DNA of 64,000 nt from Shinella sp. GTDB taxonomy: Bacteria > Pseudomonadota > Alphaproteobacteria > Rhizobiales > Rhizobiaceae. Shown here piece after piece: positions 40,270 to 50,852 of this stretch (the stretch's first letter is position 1; each line of letters begins with the position of its first letter). The notes under the pieces are model-generated. The model searched no databases. It worked only from the letters and a program-made list of their open reading frames with translations, and had not been told where the DNA came from. The position numbers and the translations under genes are program-made. The DNA is taken from positions 1 through 64,000 of the forward strand of contig QFQX01000023.1 in NCBI GenBank assembly GCA_003248775.1. The letters are read 5' to 3'.

Positions 40270-42195
40270 ATGCCGAGTAAATTGAGACCCCCGATTGGAC
40301 GTATTGCGTTTCGGACGGCCGGCACTGCATTCACGCTTGCTGCAAGCCTATGCTTTTCAATGGCTTTTGCCGACGAAGCCTATGCCTTCAAGATCTTCGG
40401 CATCACCATTTTCGGCGACGACGAGACGGAAGTCACCGTCATCGATCCCGTCCGCTACACCGTCACCTTCGACACCGATGGCTCCGACAAGGACCTTGCG
40501 GATTCCCTGGAGCGGACCTCCCTTCTTGTCGGCGACGAAAAGAAGCCGGTATCAGGCGACCTTGGCGTCGTCATCAAGGCCCGTGACGACCGCGACCGGC
40601 TGATCGCCACGCTTTACGAAAACGCCCGCTACGGTGGCGTCGTGAACGTGACCATCGCGGGCCAGAACCTCGATGCCCTACCTCCGAACCCCGCCTTCGA
40701 TCGATCGGCACCGGTGCCGGTCTCCGTCCGCATCGATCCCGGTCCGCTCTTCACCATCGGTGACGTTACGCTGGAGGGAGACGCGGCAAGGCTCGACCCC
40801 CGCGCTTACGATCTCCGTCCCGGCGGTCCTGCGGGTTCGCTGATGGTCCTGAAGGCCGGCAGCAAGATCGTCGACGACCTGAAGGCCGAGGGGCGCCCCC
40901 TGGTGCACCTGACGAAACGCGAAGTGGTCGCCGATCACGAGACGAACACGATCGACGTGGTGATCGCGGCCGAAGCCGGCCCCGTGGCGCCGCTCGGGCC
41001 GATCGCCGTCAAGGGCGCCCGCAAGGTGGACGAGGCCTTCATCCGCCGTTACTCGCGGCTTCAACCGGGCCAGCAATATTCGCCTGAACAGTTGCGCAAG
41101 GCTGGCGAGCGCCTGCGGGCACTCGGCGTATTCTCCAGCGTGAATATCGAGGAAGCAGACAAGCTCTCGAGCGATGGCTCGCTGCCGCTCGGCATCGTCG
41201 TCTCGGAAGGCAAGCATCGCTACTTCGGCTTCGGGGCCAATTGGTCGTCGCTCGACGGTGTCGGTCTGCAGGGCTATTGGGGCCACCGCAATCTGTTCGG
41301 ACAGGCGGAATCGCTCAGGCTGGAAGGAACCGTCAGCGGCCTCGGCGACGGAAATATTCTCGATAATCTCGATTATTCCGCGGGCATTACCTTCGTGAAA
41401 CCCGGTGCCTTCTTCCCTTCCGCGACTCTGGAAGCCAGCATCAAGGGCACGACGCTCACCACCGATTCCTATGACGCGAATTCCATCGCCGGCAAGGTCG
41501 CCCTCGCCTACGAGATCAGTGACCACGACACCGTCAGCGGCGGTCTTTCGCTGACATATGACGACATCGACGACGCCTTCGGCAACAACAGTTACCTGAC
41601 CTTCGGCGTCCCCATCAGCTATATCCGCGATACGCGCGACAACAAGCTCAACCCGACCGAGGGCTATTATGCGTCGGCCAGCGCGATCCCAAGCTATGAG
41701 ATCACCGGCAACACCATATTCTCCTCCTTCGAAGGCTCGGTCTCCGGCTACTATGGTATTGGCGCGGAGGATCGCGTGGTTCTCGCCGCAAAGCTTTCGG
41801 CCGGCACCCTGCTCGGCGCCGGCGACCTCAAGGCCATTCCCGCCACGCGGCGCTTCTATGCCGGCGGTGGCGGCTCGGTGCGCGGCTATGCCTATCAGGA
41901 AGTCTCGCCCTATAATGACAATGGCGATGCTACCGGCGGGCGCTCCTATGCTCTGGGTTCCTTCGAAGCGCGGGTGAACATCACGGAAAAGATCGGTATC
42001 GTGCCGTTTCTCGATATCGGCAGCGTCTCGACTGCAAATTTTCCGGATTTCTCCGATCTAAGAATGGGAGCGGGCATCGGCCTGCGCTATATGACGCCAT
42101 TCGGACCGCTGAGACTTGACGTCGCCATGCCGCTCGACCGCTATGACGGGGGCAGCCAGTACGGCATCTATGCCGGGATCGGACAGAGTTTCTGA
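40270..42195 (+). CDS. tamA: TamA: outer-membrane assembly factor (Omp85 family)
   Basis: A 641-residue Omp85 protein. A signal peptide (AFTLAASLCFSMAFADEAYA) is followed by POTRA domains (to about residue 310, including PIAVKGARKVDEAFIRR) and a 16-strand barrel with the family motif GSVRGYAYQEVSPY and a C-terminal aromatic (GIGQSF). With TamB, 31 bases downstream, it forms the translocation and assembly module linking inner and outer membrane for insertion of some outer-membrane proteins and probably lipid transport. Confidence 0.94.
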   Translation: MPSKLRPPIGRIAFRTAGTAFTLAASLCFSMAFADEAYAFKIFGITIFGDDETEVTVIDPVRYTVTFDTDGSDKDLADSLERTSLLVGDEKKPVSGDLGVVIKARDDRDRLIATLYENARYGGVVNVTIAGQNLDALPPNPAFDRSAPVPVSVRIDPGPLFTIGDVTLEGDAARLDPRAYDLRPGGPAGSLMVLKAGSKIVDDLKAEGRPLVHLTKREVVADHETNTIDVVIAAEAGPVAPLGPIAVKGARKVDEAFIRRYSRLQPGQQYSPEQLRKAGERLRALGVFSSVNIEEADKLSSDGSLPLGIVVSEGKHRYFGFGANWSSLDGVGLQGYWGHRNLFGQAESLRLEGTVSGLGDGNILDNLDYSAGITFVKPGAFFPSATLEASIKGTTLTTDSYDANSIAGKVALAYEISDHDTVSGGLSLTYDDIDDAFGNNSYLTFGVPISYIRDTRDNKLNPTEGYYASASAIPSYEITGNTIFSSFEGSVSGYYGIGAEDRVVLAAKLSAGTLLGAGDLKAIPATRRFYAGGGGSVRGYAYQEVSPYNDNGDATGGRSYALGSFEARVNITEKIGIVPFLDIGSVSTANFPDFSDLRMGAGIGLRYMTPFGPLRLDVAMPLDRYDGGSQYGIYAGIGQSF

Positions 42196-42226
42196 TGGAT
42201 AGCCGAGACGGGAAGACGAGATCCTG

Positions 42227-45200
42227 ATGCTGAAGCGCCTGACCAGATGGATCTTTCGGCTGTTCGCCTACACGGCGGGCGGAGCGCTTGCGCTCGCGGT
42301 CGTCGCAATCCTTTTCGGCGGCTTCACCACGACCGGCGCCGGCATTGTCACCAGCTGGCTTTCGGCGATGCTGTCGAACCCCGACCAACGCATCACCATC
42401 GATGGCGCCGGGCCGCTGCTGACCGGCGCATTGCGCGTCGAACATGTCGCTATCGCCGACACCGAAGGCGTCTATGCCGAAATCGACAATCTCGCGCTCG
42501 ACTGGACACCACTCGATCTCCTCTCCGGCACCTTCCGCGCCCAGCGTCTGGCCGCCGACCGGGTAAGACTCGACCGCACGCCGGTGACAACCGTAGAAAA
42601 GACGCAAAGCAGCGGCGGATTTTCTTTGCCGATTGCAATCAACGTCAAGAAGCTGGAGCTTCCCTCGGTCGAGATCGGCACGGAACTGGCCCGTCGCGAA
42701 ATCCGCCTCTCGCTCACCGGATCCGGCAAGGCTTCGGGCGACACCATAACCGCCAATATCGAGGCCCAAAGACCCGATTCTCCGGAGACCAGCGCCCGCG
42801 CGGATCTCGTGTATGCGCCATTCAAAAACCGGCTGCAGATTGCCGCCAATATCGTAGAGCCGACCGGCGGCCTGCTGGCAGGTCTTCTCAAGCTGCCCGG
42901 CACACCCGCCATCGACCTCACGATTGAAGGCGACGGCCCGCTATCGGATTGGCAGGGCAAGATTGCCGCCGCGCTCGACGGCCGGCCCACGCTTGCCATC
43001 CACGCGACCCACAAGCAATCCGCCGATGGCACGCGCCGCATTCTTGTCGAAGGCGGTGGCCGTTTCGACGCCATGCTTCCGCCGGGACTTCGCCCGCCAT
43101 TTGCGGACGAAACGGCCATCGATATCGATGCGAGCCTCGCCCCCGGCGGCGCGATCCAGATCGACCGCGGCAGCCTGTCCACCGGGGCGCTGTCCCTTTC
43201 GGCATCCGGCCGCTACGACCCCTCAGGCGAAAACGACCTTTCCGCCGAACTGACTGGTCTCAAGGGTCCCGTCGATTTCAACTATCCAAGCGGCAACGAT
43301 AACATCGCGCTCGCCATTCGCGAGGCAAGCCTCTCGCTACGTGGCCGCGCCGACGCCGCCCTGTTCGAAATGTCCGCCAAGCTCGACAAGGTGAAGACAG
43401 CACAGGGCGAATTCGATGGCCTGGCCATCGAGGCGAAGAGCAAGGCCTTTGATCTGGCCAACCAGACCGGCCGCATAGAGACGATGGTAACGGTCGCCGG
43501 CATGCAGTTCGCCGATGCCGAACTCAACCGTCTCCTGCAGGCACCGATGACGCTGAAGGCGCCGATCGTGCTCGTCGCAACAGCCGTAGGTCTTGAAGCG
43601 GCAACCATCGAAAGCGCCAGCATCGGCGGTACCGTCGTCGGCCAGTACGCCCTTGCCGACAAGCGCCTCACCGGCCGCTTCGAACTCTTCGGCATTCCCG
43701 GCATCCTGCCCGACGCCATCGCGGCCAAGCTGCGCGACACCATTCGCGTCTCCGGCAACCTGAATTACAACCTGCCGCAGGACATCAAGCTCAACAACCT
43801 GAAGATCACCACCAATCTCGGGGAAGCTTCCGGTAACATAGAACTCGATGCGGAAAAGAAGCTGACGGCTGATCTTGCCGGTCGTATCATCGATATCGGC
43901 GCCTTGATGGACAACACCAAGGGCATCTCCGACTTCTCGCTTTCCGCCAATGGACCGCTCGATGCGCTGGCAACCCGTCTTTCCCTCAGAAGCGAGGCAG
44001 CAACCGTTGCGGGCCGCAAGCTTGAGGGCTTCACGGTGGACGTCGAAGGCACCGCCAGCAAAGCCGCGCCCAAGGGCACCCTGCGCATGGCCGGCCGTAT
44101 CGACGGACAGCCGGTGCAGGGCACCGCCGACCTTGTCGCGGAAAATGGCCGTTCCGCCATTCCGGCACTCAACATCACTGTCGGCAGCAACAGGCTCGAC
44201 GGGGCTATCGCTTTTTCTCCGGCCTTCCTGCCATCCGGTAATCTGACCTTCGATTTCCCCGATATCGGCCTGCTTGCAGCTTTCGCCGGACAAACAGCAA
44301 GCGGCGATCTCAAGGGCAAGCTTGCGCTACAGGAAAACAACGGAAAGCTATCGGCTGAGGTGGTGGCTGCGGGCAACGGCATCCAGCGCGACACCCTCAC
44401 CGTCGCCAAGCCCGATATCAAGCTGAACATTTCCGACCTTGCAGCCTTCGCGATCGAGGGAACGGTCGCAGCCTCCGAGATCAAATCCGGCGCTAACCGG
44501 GTAGAAGCACCGAAACTTGCGTTCACGCGACAGGGTGCAAGCACCGCCTTCGATCTGAATGCGCGCTATGATGCAGCGCCGCTGGTCGTCGCGGGCAGTG
44601 TCACGCAGAACGCCAGCGGACTGGATATCGCCCTCGACAAGGCATCGGCGGCACCGAGCGGCATCGCTCTGAAACTCGCTCGCCCCGCGGCATTGCGGCT
44701 GAGCGAGGGCACTGTAAGCATCGAGACCGCCACGATTTCCGCCGGCAGCGGCACGGTCGATATCAAGGGCAGCGCCGGCCACGAACTCGATCTCGCCATC
44801 ACGCTGGATCGCCTGCCCGCTTCGCTTGCGGCGAAGGCAGCGCCAAGCCTTTCGCCCGAAGGCGTCATATCCGGTACGATAACCGTCAAGGGAACGGCGG
44901 CAGCGCCTGCGCTGACCTATAATCTCAACTGGGCCGATGCAGGATTGAGCCAGACAAGATCGGCGGGAGTCGGCAGCTTTTCGATATCGGCAAACGGCGA
45001 ATTCAGGGACCAGAATCTTTCTCTCGACACCCGGGTAACGGGCCAGCAGGGCCTTGCCTTCGCAGGCGGCGGCACGCTTGGCCTCGCCGGCAGCCGGCCG
45101 ATCAACATGAAGTTCACCGGCAACCTCCCCTTCGCGGTTCTGGGCGGGATACTGTCCGGGCAGGGGTTGATCCTCGAAGGCAGCGCCACCGCCGATGTCA

Positions 45201-46384
45201 CCGTCACCGGCACTGCCGGCGCACCCGAAATCAACGGTACGGCGAGAACCTCCGGCGCCAAGCTCATCGACGTTCGCCGCAATCTGGCGCTCGAACAACT
45301 TGCGGCCACCATCAGCCTGCGCGGCGACCGGGCGGAAATCACCGAACTCGGCGGCAAGCTCGCCAGCGGTGGCCGCATTTCCGGCAGCGGCACGATCGAC
45401 ATTCGCTCGCCCGGGCTGCCAGCAGATATCGCGGTTACGCTGGACAAGGCCGTGTATGTCGACGGAACCATGGTTGCAAGTACCGCCGACGGCAAGCTCG
45501 CGCTCAAGGGTCCCCTGCTGAACAACCCGGTACTCTCGGGCACCATCGCCCTTTCGCGGACAGCGATCACCATTCCGGAAAAACTGCCCGCCAGCCTTTC
45601 GCAACTGAACATCCAGCACAGGAATGCGCCCGCCAACGTTCGCAATCAGATGGCGAAGGTGACGAAGACCGAAGAACACGGCTCCTCCTCCACCATAGCG
45701 CTCGATCTGACGATCTCGTCTCCCTCGCAGATCTTCGTGCGCGGACGTGGTATCGACGCGGAACTCGGCGGAACAGTCCGGGTGACAGGAAACGCCGTGA
45801 ACCCGAATGTCTCCGGTGGTTTCGAACTGCGCCGCGGGCGCATGTCCATCCTGACCAAGCGGCTGGAATTCACCGAAGGCAACATCACCTTCGGCGGCGG
45901 CCTCATTCCGATCCTCGACATGAAGGCCACCACGACATCGGGCTCGACGACGATCACCATCACGATCGCGGGCTTTGCCAACGATCCCTCGGTGTCCTTC
46001 TCGTCATCCCCCGCCCTGCCACAGGATGAAATCCTCGCGCAGCTGATCTTCGGTCAGTCGATGTCCCGTCTGTCGGCCCTGCAGATCGCCCAGCTTGCCG
46101 ATGCGGCTAGCCAGCTTGCCGGCGGCCGCTCGGGTTCGCTCTTCGAAAGCCTGCGCTCCTCACTCGGCGTCGACGACCTCGATATCTCCACCGACGAGAC
46201 CGGCCAGACCAATGTCAGCGCCGGGAAGTACCTCAACAACCGCACCTATATCGAGCTGCAGCAGAGCGGGTCTGGCCAGAGCAAGGCCGTCATCAACCTG
46301 GATGTAGGCCGCGGCGTGAAGCTGAAGGGCGAAGCAGGTGCTGAAGGCGCCGGCGGCGGCATTTTCTACGAAAAGGAATACTGA
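42227..46384 (+). CDS. tamB: TamB: translocation and assembly module protein
   Basis: A 1385-residue protein with an N-terminal signal anchor (LFAYTAGGALALAVVAILFG), a very long periplasmic stretch of repeating beta structure (AsmA/DUF490-type), and the conserved C-terminal DUF490 domain (GGFELRRGRMSILTKRLEFT, then AQLIFGQSMSRLSALQIAQL) ending in GGIFYEKEY. The long hydrophobic groove spans the periplasm and pairs with TamA. Size and placement just after tamA are typical. Confidence 0.95.
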   Translation: MLKRLTRWIFRLFAYTAGGALALAVVAILFGGFTTTGAGIVTSWLSAMLSNPDQRITIDGAGPLLTGALRVEHVAIADTEGVYAEIDNLALDWTPLDLLSGTFRAQRLAADRVRLDRTPVTTVEKTQSSGGFSLPIAINVKKLELPSVEIGTELARREIRLSLTGSGKASGDTITANIEAQRPDSPETSARADLVYAPFKNRLQIAANIVEPTGGLLAGLLKLPGTPAIDLTIEGDGPLSDWQGKIAAALDGRPTLAIHATHKQSADGTRRILVEGGGRFDAMLPPGLRPPFADETAIDIDASLAPGGAIQIDRGSLSTGALSLSASGRYDPSGENDLSAELTGLKGPVDFNYPSGNDNIALAIREASLSLRGRADAALFEMSAKLDKVKTAQGEFDGLAIEAKSKAFDLANQTGRIETMVTVAGMQFADAELNRLLQAPMTLKAPIVLVATAVGLEAATIESASIGGTVVGQYALADKRLTGRFELFGIPGILPDAIAAKLRDTIRVSGNLNYNLPQDIKLNNLKITTNLGEASGNIELDAEKKLTADLAGRIIDIGALMDNTKGISDFSLSANGPLDALATRLSLRSEAATVAGRKLEGFTVDVEGTASKAAPKGTLRMAGRIDGQPVQGTADLVAENGRSAIPALNITVGSNRLDGAIAFSPAFLPSGNLTFDFPDIGLLAAFAGQTASGDLKGKLALQENNGKLSAEVVAAGNGIQRDTLTVAKPDIKLNISDLAAFAIEGTVAASEIKSGANRVEAPKLAFTRQGASTAFDLNARYDAAPLVVAGSVTQNASGLDIALDKASAAPSGIALKLARPAALRLSEGTVSIETATISAGSGTVDIKGSAGHELDLAITLDRLPASLAAKAAPSLSPEGVISGTITVKGTAAAPALTYNLNWADAGLSQTRSAGVGSFSISANGEFRDQNLSLDTRVTGQQGLAFAGGGTLGLAGSRPINMKFTGNLPFAVLGGILSGQGLILEGSATADVTVTGTAGAPEINGTARTSGAKLIDVRRNLALEQLAATISLRGDRAEITELGGKLASGGRISGSGTIDIRSPGLPADIAVTLDKAVYVDGTMVASTADGKLALKGPLLNNPVLSGTIALSRTAITIPEKLPASLSQLNIQHRNAPANVRNQMAKVTKTEEHGSSSTIALDLTISSPSQIFVRGRGIDAELGGTVRVTGNAVNPNVSGGFELRRGRMSILTKRLEFTEGNITFGGGLIPILDMKATTTSGSTTITITIAGFANDPSVSFSSSPALPQDEILAQLIFGQSMSRLSALQIAQLADAASQLAGGRSGSLFESLRSSLGVDDLDISTDETGQTNVSAGKYLNNRTYIELQQSGSGQSKAVINLDVGRGVKLKGEAGAEGAGGGIFYEKEY

Positions 46385-46433
46385 CGCCGCTTGGGCGTCG
46401 GACGTCTGAAAGCGACGGACAAAGGCCTTCGCC

Positions 46434-46859
46434 TCAACTCACCTTGCTGGTCTTCAGCAGAATGCTGGATTCCGTCGTGTTGATGCCCTCGATCAGGCGG
46501 ATGCGCCGCAAGGTCTCGTCGAAGGAGGCGAGATCCCGATCCTCCAGTTCGGCGATGAAATCCCAGCGGCCGTTGGTGCTGTGAAGCGCCCTCACCTGGG
46601 GCAGGCCGCGCAGCTGATGCGCCACGCGGTCGGCAAACTTGCCGACAACCTCAATCATCGCGATCGCCCTCACCCCCGCCGGTCGAATCTCGCTTCCCGT
46701 CCTGATCGTGAACGCCGCAATCGTGCCATCCGCCACCATCCTGTCGATGCGTGCGGTCACGGTTGCCCGCGATGCACCCGTTGTTGCGGCAAGCGAGGAG
46801 GCCGAAATACGCGCATTGTGGCGCAACGCGCTGAGAATATCACGATCCAGATCATCCAT
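46434..46859 (-). CDS. Lrp/AsnC family regulator
   Basis: A 141-residue Lrp-type regulator with an N-terminal winged helix (ILSALRHNARISASSLAATT) and the RAM ligand-binding domain (LPQVRALHSTNGRWDFIAEL). It is divergent from the arginase gene 131 bases away, so it probably controls arginine catabolism, perhaps in response to arginine or ornithine. The ATG at 46859 is preferred; a GTG at 46868 is also in frame. Confidence 0.92.
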   Translation of the reverse strand: MDDLDRDILSALRHNARISASSLAATTGASRATVTARIDRMVADGTIAAFTIRTGSEIRPAGVRAIAMIEVVGKFADRVAHQLRGLPQVRALHSTNGRWDFIAELEDRDLASFDETLRRIRLIEGINTTESSILLKTSKVS

Positions 46860-46990
46860 GCTTATCACTTCGTCAGTTTAATCCATCGTTTTGGGCAATC
46901 TAGCTTTCTTTTCGACAATTTTCCATCTTTTTGCCAACGCAGGCTTTGATAACAATCCGGCTTTTCCTGCCAGTTCCAAAGGAGATCCGG

Positions 46991-47923
46991 ATGACGGAGA
47001 AGAAGGCGGCAACCTTGATCGGCGTTCCCCTTGAAGAAGGCTCCGGCCGCGGCGGGTGTGCCATGGGGCCGGCTGCGCTGCGCATCGCCGGGATCAGCCA
47101 TGCGCTCGGAGAGCTTGGCTACGCCGTCACCGATATCGGCGACCTTCGTCCCGCCCCCGCAACGGATCTGCCCCGCCACCAGAATGCACGTCACCTGCCG
47201 GTTGTTGCTGCCTTTACCCGCGCGCTGGAGGATCGCACCTATCAGGCGGCCCATGCCGGCACCATCCCCATCCTGCTCGGCGGCGATCACAGCCTTTCCA
47301 TGGGCAGCGTCTCCGGCATGGCCCGCCACGCAGCAGATCTCGGCCGGCCGCTCTATGTTCTCTGGCTGGACGCGCACACCGACTTCAATTCCCCGGAAAC
47401 ATCCCCTTCGGGCAACATGCACGGCATGCCGGTCGCATTCTTCTGCGGAAAGGCGGAATTCACGCCGATCCTGCCGGCCGGACGGCCGCTGGTCGAGCCG
47501 AGCCACGTCTATCAGGTCGGCATCCGCTCGGTCGATGAAGAGGAGCGCGTGGCAATCAGGAAGAACAAGGTCAACGTTTTCGACATGCGCGCCATCGACG
47601 AGGAAGGCGTCGGCGCCATCATCCGCCGTATCATCGCCGACGTCTCGAACGCCAATGGCCTTCTGCATGTCAGCCTCGACGTGGATTTTCTCGATCCGGA
47701 TGTCGCGCCGGGCGTCGGCACGACGGTTCCCGGCGGCGCTACTTTCCGTGAAGCGCACCTGATCATGGAAATGCTGCACGACAGCGGGCTCGTTTCTTCG
47801 CTCGATCTGGTCGAACTCAATCCCTTTCTCGATGACCGGGGCAAGAGCGCCCGCGTGATGGTCGAACTGGCTGCCAGCCTGTTCGGACGCCGGGTTCTCG
47901 ATCGCCCCACCCGCGCTGCGTGA
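46991..47923 (+). CDS. rocF: Arginase
   Basis: Arginase hydrolyses arginine to ornithine and urea. The 310-residue protein shows all manganese-binding signatures: ILLGGDHSLSMG, LWLDAHTDFN and HVSLDVDFLDPDVAPG, with the LVELNPFLD segment near the C-terminus. The ATG at 46991 has AAGGAGATCCGG upstream. It is divergent from an Lrp regulator and is followed by a strong terminator. Confidence 0.96.
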   Translation: MTEKKAATLIGVPLEEGSGRGGCAMGPAALRIAGISHALGELGYAVTDIGDLRPAPATDLPRHQNARHLPVVAAFTRALEDRTYQAAHAGTIPILLGGDHSLSMGSVSGMARHAADLGRPLYVLWLDAHTDFNSPETSPSGNMHGMPVAFFCGKAEFTPILPAGRPLVEPSHVYQVGIRSVDEEERVAIRKNKVNVFDMRAIDEEGVGAIIRRIIADVSNANGLLHVSLDVDFLDPDVAPGVGTTVPGGATFREAHLIMEMLHDSGLVSSLDLVELNPFLDDRGKSARVMVELAASLFGRRVLDRPTRAA

Positions 47924-47956
47924 ACACGGAACGGATACACGCATACTTCCTGCCAC

Positions 47957-47990
47957 ATACGGTCAGGGCGATGACGCGCCCTGACCGTAT
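47957..47990 (+). terminator. Terminator of arginase gene
   Basis: ATACGGTCAGGGCG (47957-47970) pairs perfectly with CGCCCTGACCGTAT (47977-47990), a 14-bp stem with a 6-base loop, followed by TTCATT. Confidence 0.85.
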
Positions 47991-48367
47991 TTCATTGAAC
48001 CAGAACGCCGGCCACCTGCTTACGACCTTCCACAATTCTCGAGAGAGACGACATCATCATGGATGAATGAGGCCATTCACATCCGGCGGCGATATAGAAG
48101 TAATTCTTCAATCAAGAAATAGCTAATGGTTGATATAACAAAAAATGCAACCAAAGATAATCTATCTGGACCCGATATAGTTGATATTCAGGTCAAAAAA
48201 CCACCAATAAGGATATTTTAACTCAAATACTCATATATTTTGCCCCGAAAATAAAACAAATCCCGGGACAAATCCCGAGGGGACATTCAGTCAGATTTGA
48301 CTATTGCCAAATTCTGTCTGGGAGCCATCGTGATGAGAAACGGAACGCTCGGAGCAAAGGCGCTTAT
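47991..48367. other. AT-rich intergenic region before the chemoreceptor genes, 377 bp
   Basis: The stretch from about 48090 to 48270 is far more AT-rich than its neighbours, with runs such as AACAAAAAATGC and TATTTTAAC. A short direct repeat, CAAATCCCG (at about 48257 and 48271), follows. No convincing gene is seen. It probably holds the promoter of the first chemoreceptor gene and possibly bent or regulatory DNA. Confidence 0.6.
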
Positions 48368-50155
48368 ATGACGATCCTGATGCCCTTCGGTTCGGATGCA
48401 AAGGCAATCCTCGCCGCAATCAGCAAGTCCCAGGCAATGATCGAATTCGATCTGCAGGGAAACATTCTCCTTGCCAACGAGAATTTCTGCAAAGCACTTG
48501 GTTATGATCTCGGGGAGATAAAAGGCAAGCATCACCGCATGTTCTGCGATCCGGCCTATGTAGCCTCTCCAGAATACAAGGAATTCTGGGCCAAGCTCGC
48601 CAGGGGCGAATTCGATGCGCGCGAGTACAAGCGTATTGCCAAGTCCGGCAAGGAGGTCTGGATCCAGGCTTCGTACAACCCCGTTTTCTCCGGCGGTAAA
48701 CCCTACAAGGTCGTGAAGTTCGCGACCGATATCACCGAAGCAAAGCTGAAGGCGGCGGAAGACTCCGGCAAGCTCGACGCAATCTCCCGTGCGCAGGCAA
48801 CCATCGAATTCACGCCCGGCGGGGAAGTACTGACGGCCAACGAGAACTTCCTGTCGACGCTCGGCTACACGCTGCCGGAGATCCGCGGCAAGCATCACTC
48901 GATGTTTTGCGAGCCCGCCTATGTCCACAGTAACGATTACAAGCTCTTCTGGCAGAAACTCGCCGGAGGCGAGTTCATTGCCCAGGAGTTCAAGCGCATC
49001 GGCAAGGGCGGAAAGGTCGTCTGGATCCAGGCATCCTACAACCCGATCTTCGATATGAACGGGAAAGTCTTCAAGGTCGTCAAATTCGCAACGGACATCA
49101 CCGAACGTGTGCGCGCCGTTGATGATCTTGCAATTGGCCTGACCGCACTTTCGAATGGCGACCTGACGACGCGCATCGAGAAGGCCTTCATACCGACCCT
49201 CGAAAAGGTCCGCACCGACTTCAACGCCTCGATCGAAAAGCTGCAGGGCGCCATGCGCACCGTCGGCGAGAACGCGGAAGGAATTGCCGCCAGCTCGGCG
49301 CAGATCCACGCCGCCTCCGACAGCCTCGCCACCAGAACCCAACAACAGGCGGCCGCTGTCGAAGAGACTGCAGCAGCGCTGGAGGAAATCACTCAGACGG
49401 TCGCCGACAGTTCCAAGCGCGCCGGCGAGGCGGGCCAACTGGTTGCCCGCACCAGGACAGCCGCGGAACGCTCCGGCCAGGTAGTGAAAAATGCCATTGG
49501 CGCCATGGGCCAGATCGAGAACTCGTCGAATGAGATTTCCAACATCATCGGCGTCATCGATGACATCGCTTTCCAGACCAACCTGCTGGCGCTGAATGCA
49601 GGCGTAGAAGCAGCCCGTGCTGGCGAAGCCGGCAAGGGTTTTGCCGTCGTCGCGCAGGAAGTCCGCGAACTCGCCCAACGGTCCGCGAATGCTGCAAAGG
49701 AAATCAAGACGCTGATCCATACTTCCGGCGATCAGGTGAAGAACGGCGTTTCGCTGGTCGGCGAGACTGGCAGGGCGCTAGACCAGATCGTGGCCGAGGT
49801 GCAGGAGATCGACCGCAACGTCGCCGCCATCGTCGATGCTTCACGCGAACAGTCAACTGCGCTGCAGGAAATCAATCGCGCCGTGAACGGGATGGATCAG
49901 AACACCCAGCAGAATGCGGCCATGGTCGAAGAAACATCGGCTGCCAGCCATAGTCTTGCGCGGGAAGCAGAAACACTCAAGAATCTGCTCGCGCAATTTA
50001 GATTTGGGCAACACTCTTCCGGTACAGTAAAACTAGCGCGTCCTGATGCTTCGCCCGTCGCATCCCCGGCACGCACACTCATGGCAAAGGTCGCCCGCGC
50101 CTCCACCGGCGCAGCCGCTTCTGCCCAGGCACAGGAAAGTTGGGAAGAATTCTGA
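48368..50155 (+). CDS. Soluble double-PAS methyl-accepting chemotaxis protein 1
   Basis: A 595-residue chemoreceptor without membrane segments. Two PAS domains (about 10-125 and 130-250), both with the KHH.MFC pattern (KGKHHRMFCDPAYV, RGKHHSMFCEPAYV), are followed by a HAMP-like segment (LTALSNGDLTTRIEKAF) and a signalling domain with hairpin GVIDDIAFQTNLLALNAGVE then AARAGEAGKGFAVVAQEVRE. It ends in ESWEEF, a pentapeptide tether for CheR/CheB. BdlA of Pseudomonas has a comparable double-PAS plus signalling layout. It senses a cytoplasmic cue, possibly redox or a PAS cofactor. Confidence 0.93.
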   Translation: MTILMPFGSDAKAILAAISKSQAMIEFDLQGNILLANENFCKALGYDLGEIKGKHHRMFCDPAYVASPEYKEFWAKLARGEFDAREYKRIAKSGKEVWIQASYNPVFSGGKPYKVVKFATDITEAKLKAAEDSGKLDAISRAQATIEFTPGGEVLTANENFLSTLGYTLPEIRGKHHSMFCEPAYVHSNDYKLFWQKLAGGEFIAQEFKRIGKGGKVVWIQASYNPIFDMNGKVFKVVKFATDITERVRAVDDLAIGLTALSNGDLTTRIEKAFIPTLEKVRTDFNASIEKLQGAMRTVGENAEGIAASSAQIHAASDSLATRTQQQAAAVEETAAALEEITQTVADSSKRAGEAGQLVARTRTAAERSGQVVKNAIGAMGQIENSSNEISNIIGVIDDIAFQTNLLALNAGVEAARAGEAGKGFAVVAQEVRELAQRSANAAKEIKTLIHTSGDQVKNGVSLVGETGRALDQIVAEVQEIDRNVAAIVDASREQSTALQEINRAVNGMDQNTQQNAAMVEETSAASHSLAREAETLKNLLAQFRFGQHSSGTVKLARPDASPVASPARTLMAKVARASTGAAASAQAQESWEEF

Positions 50156-50634
50156 TGGCAACGACGATCAACTCCACGACCTTCGGCGGGGAAACCCTCG
50201 AAATCATCGCCTTCCGCCTGCATGATCAGGAATTCTGCGTGAAGACGACCACGATACGCGAAATCCGCGGCTGGGCTCCGTCGACACCGATCCCGCATGC
50301 TCCCGCCGATGTCATCGGCGTCATGAACCTCCGCGGTTCGGTTATCCCGATCATCGACCTCGCCTATAAGCTCGGCATGAAGAGCACGGTTGCCAACGAA
50401 CGCTCCGCCATCGTCGTCGCTGAAGTGCATAACATGGTCATCGGAATGCTCGTCGACCGCGTCTCCGACATCCTTACCATCCCGTCGAGCCAGGTGCAGC
50501 CCGTTCCGGAAATCTCCGCCTCCTTCGACAAATCCTTCTCTGAAGGCATAATCGCCAACGAGAACGGCATGATCTGCTTCCTGAATCTCTCAAAGATGTT
50601 CAAGGGCACCGAAGCGGAAGACCTCGCGGCCTGA
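50155..50634 (+). CDS. cheW: CheW chemotaxis coupling protein
   Basis: A 159-residue CheW with the SH3-like fold pattern (EIIAFRLHDQEFCVKTTTIR, DVIGVMNLRGSVIPIIDLAY). It links chemoreceptors to CheA. The ATG at 50155 shares its A with the TGA of the upstream receptor gene, so the two are translationally coupled. It is followed by a terminator at 50669. Confidence 0.95.
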   Translation: MATTINSTTFGGETLEIIAFRLHDQEFCVKTTTIREIRGWAPSTPIPHAPADVIGVMNLRGSVIPIIDLAYKLGMKSTVANERSAIVVAEVHNMVIGMLVDRVSDILTIPSSQVQPVPEISASFDKSFSEGIIANENGMICFLNLSKMFKGTEAEDLAA

Positions 50635-50668
50635 TCCCTTCACAATCGGACGGATACTCCTTGCTTCG

Positions 50669-50693
50669 AAGGCTCCATTCGTGGGGCCTTTTT
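50669..50693 (+). terminator. Terminator after cheW
   Basis: AAGGCTCC (50669-50676) pairs with GGGGCCTT (50683-50690, one G-U) with a T-run after it (CTTTTT). It separates the cheW transcript from the second chemoreceptor gene. Confidence 0.8.
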
Positions 50694-50852
50694 CGTTTCA
50701 CGCTCCCCTTCGTGTTTAAGTTTATCAAAATTTGCTTATGTAATTAGAAGATTATTAAATATGGAAATGCCATCATAACGTGTATTCCGGTGTGATCGCC
50801 GACATGACGGCACAGCCGGAGGGAGGCCGCGGCCAAGGGAAAGGCAACTCGG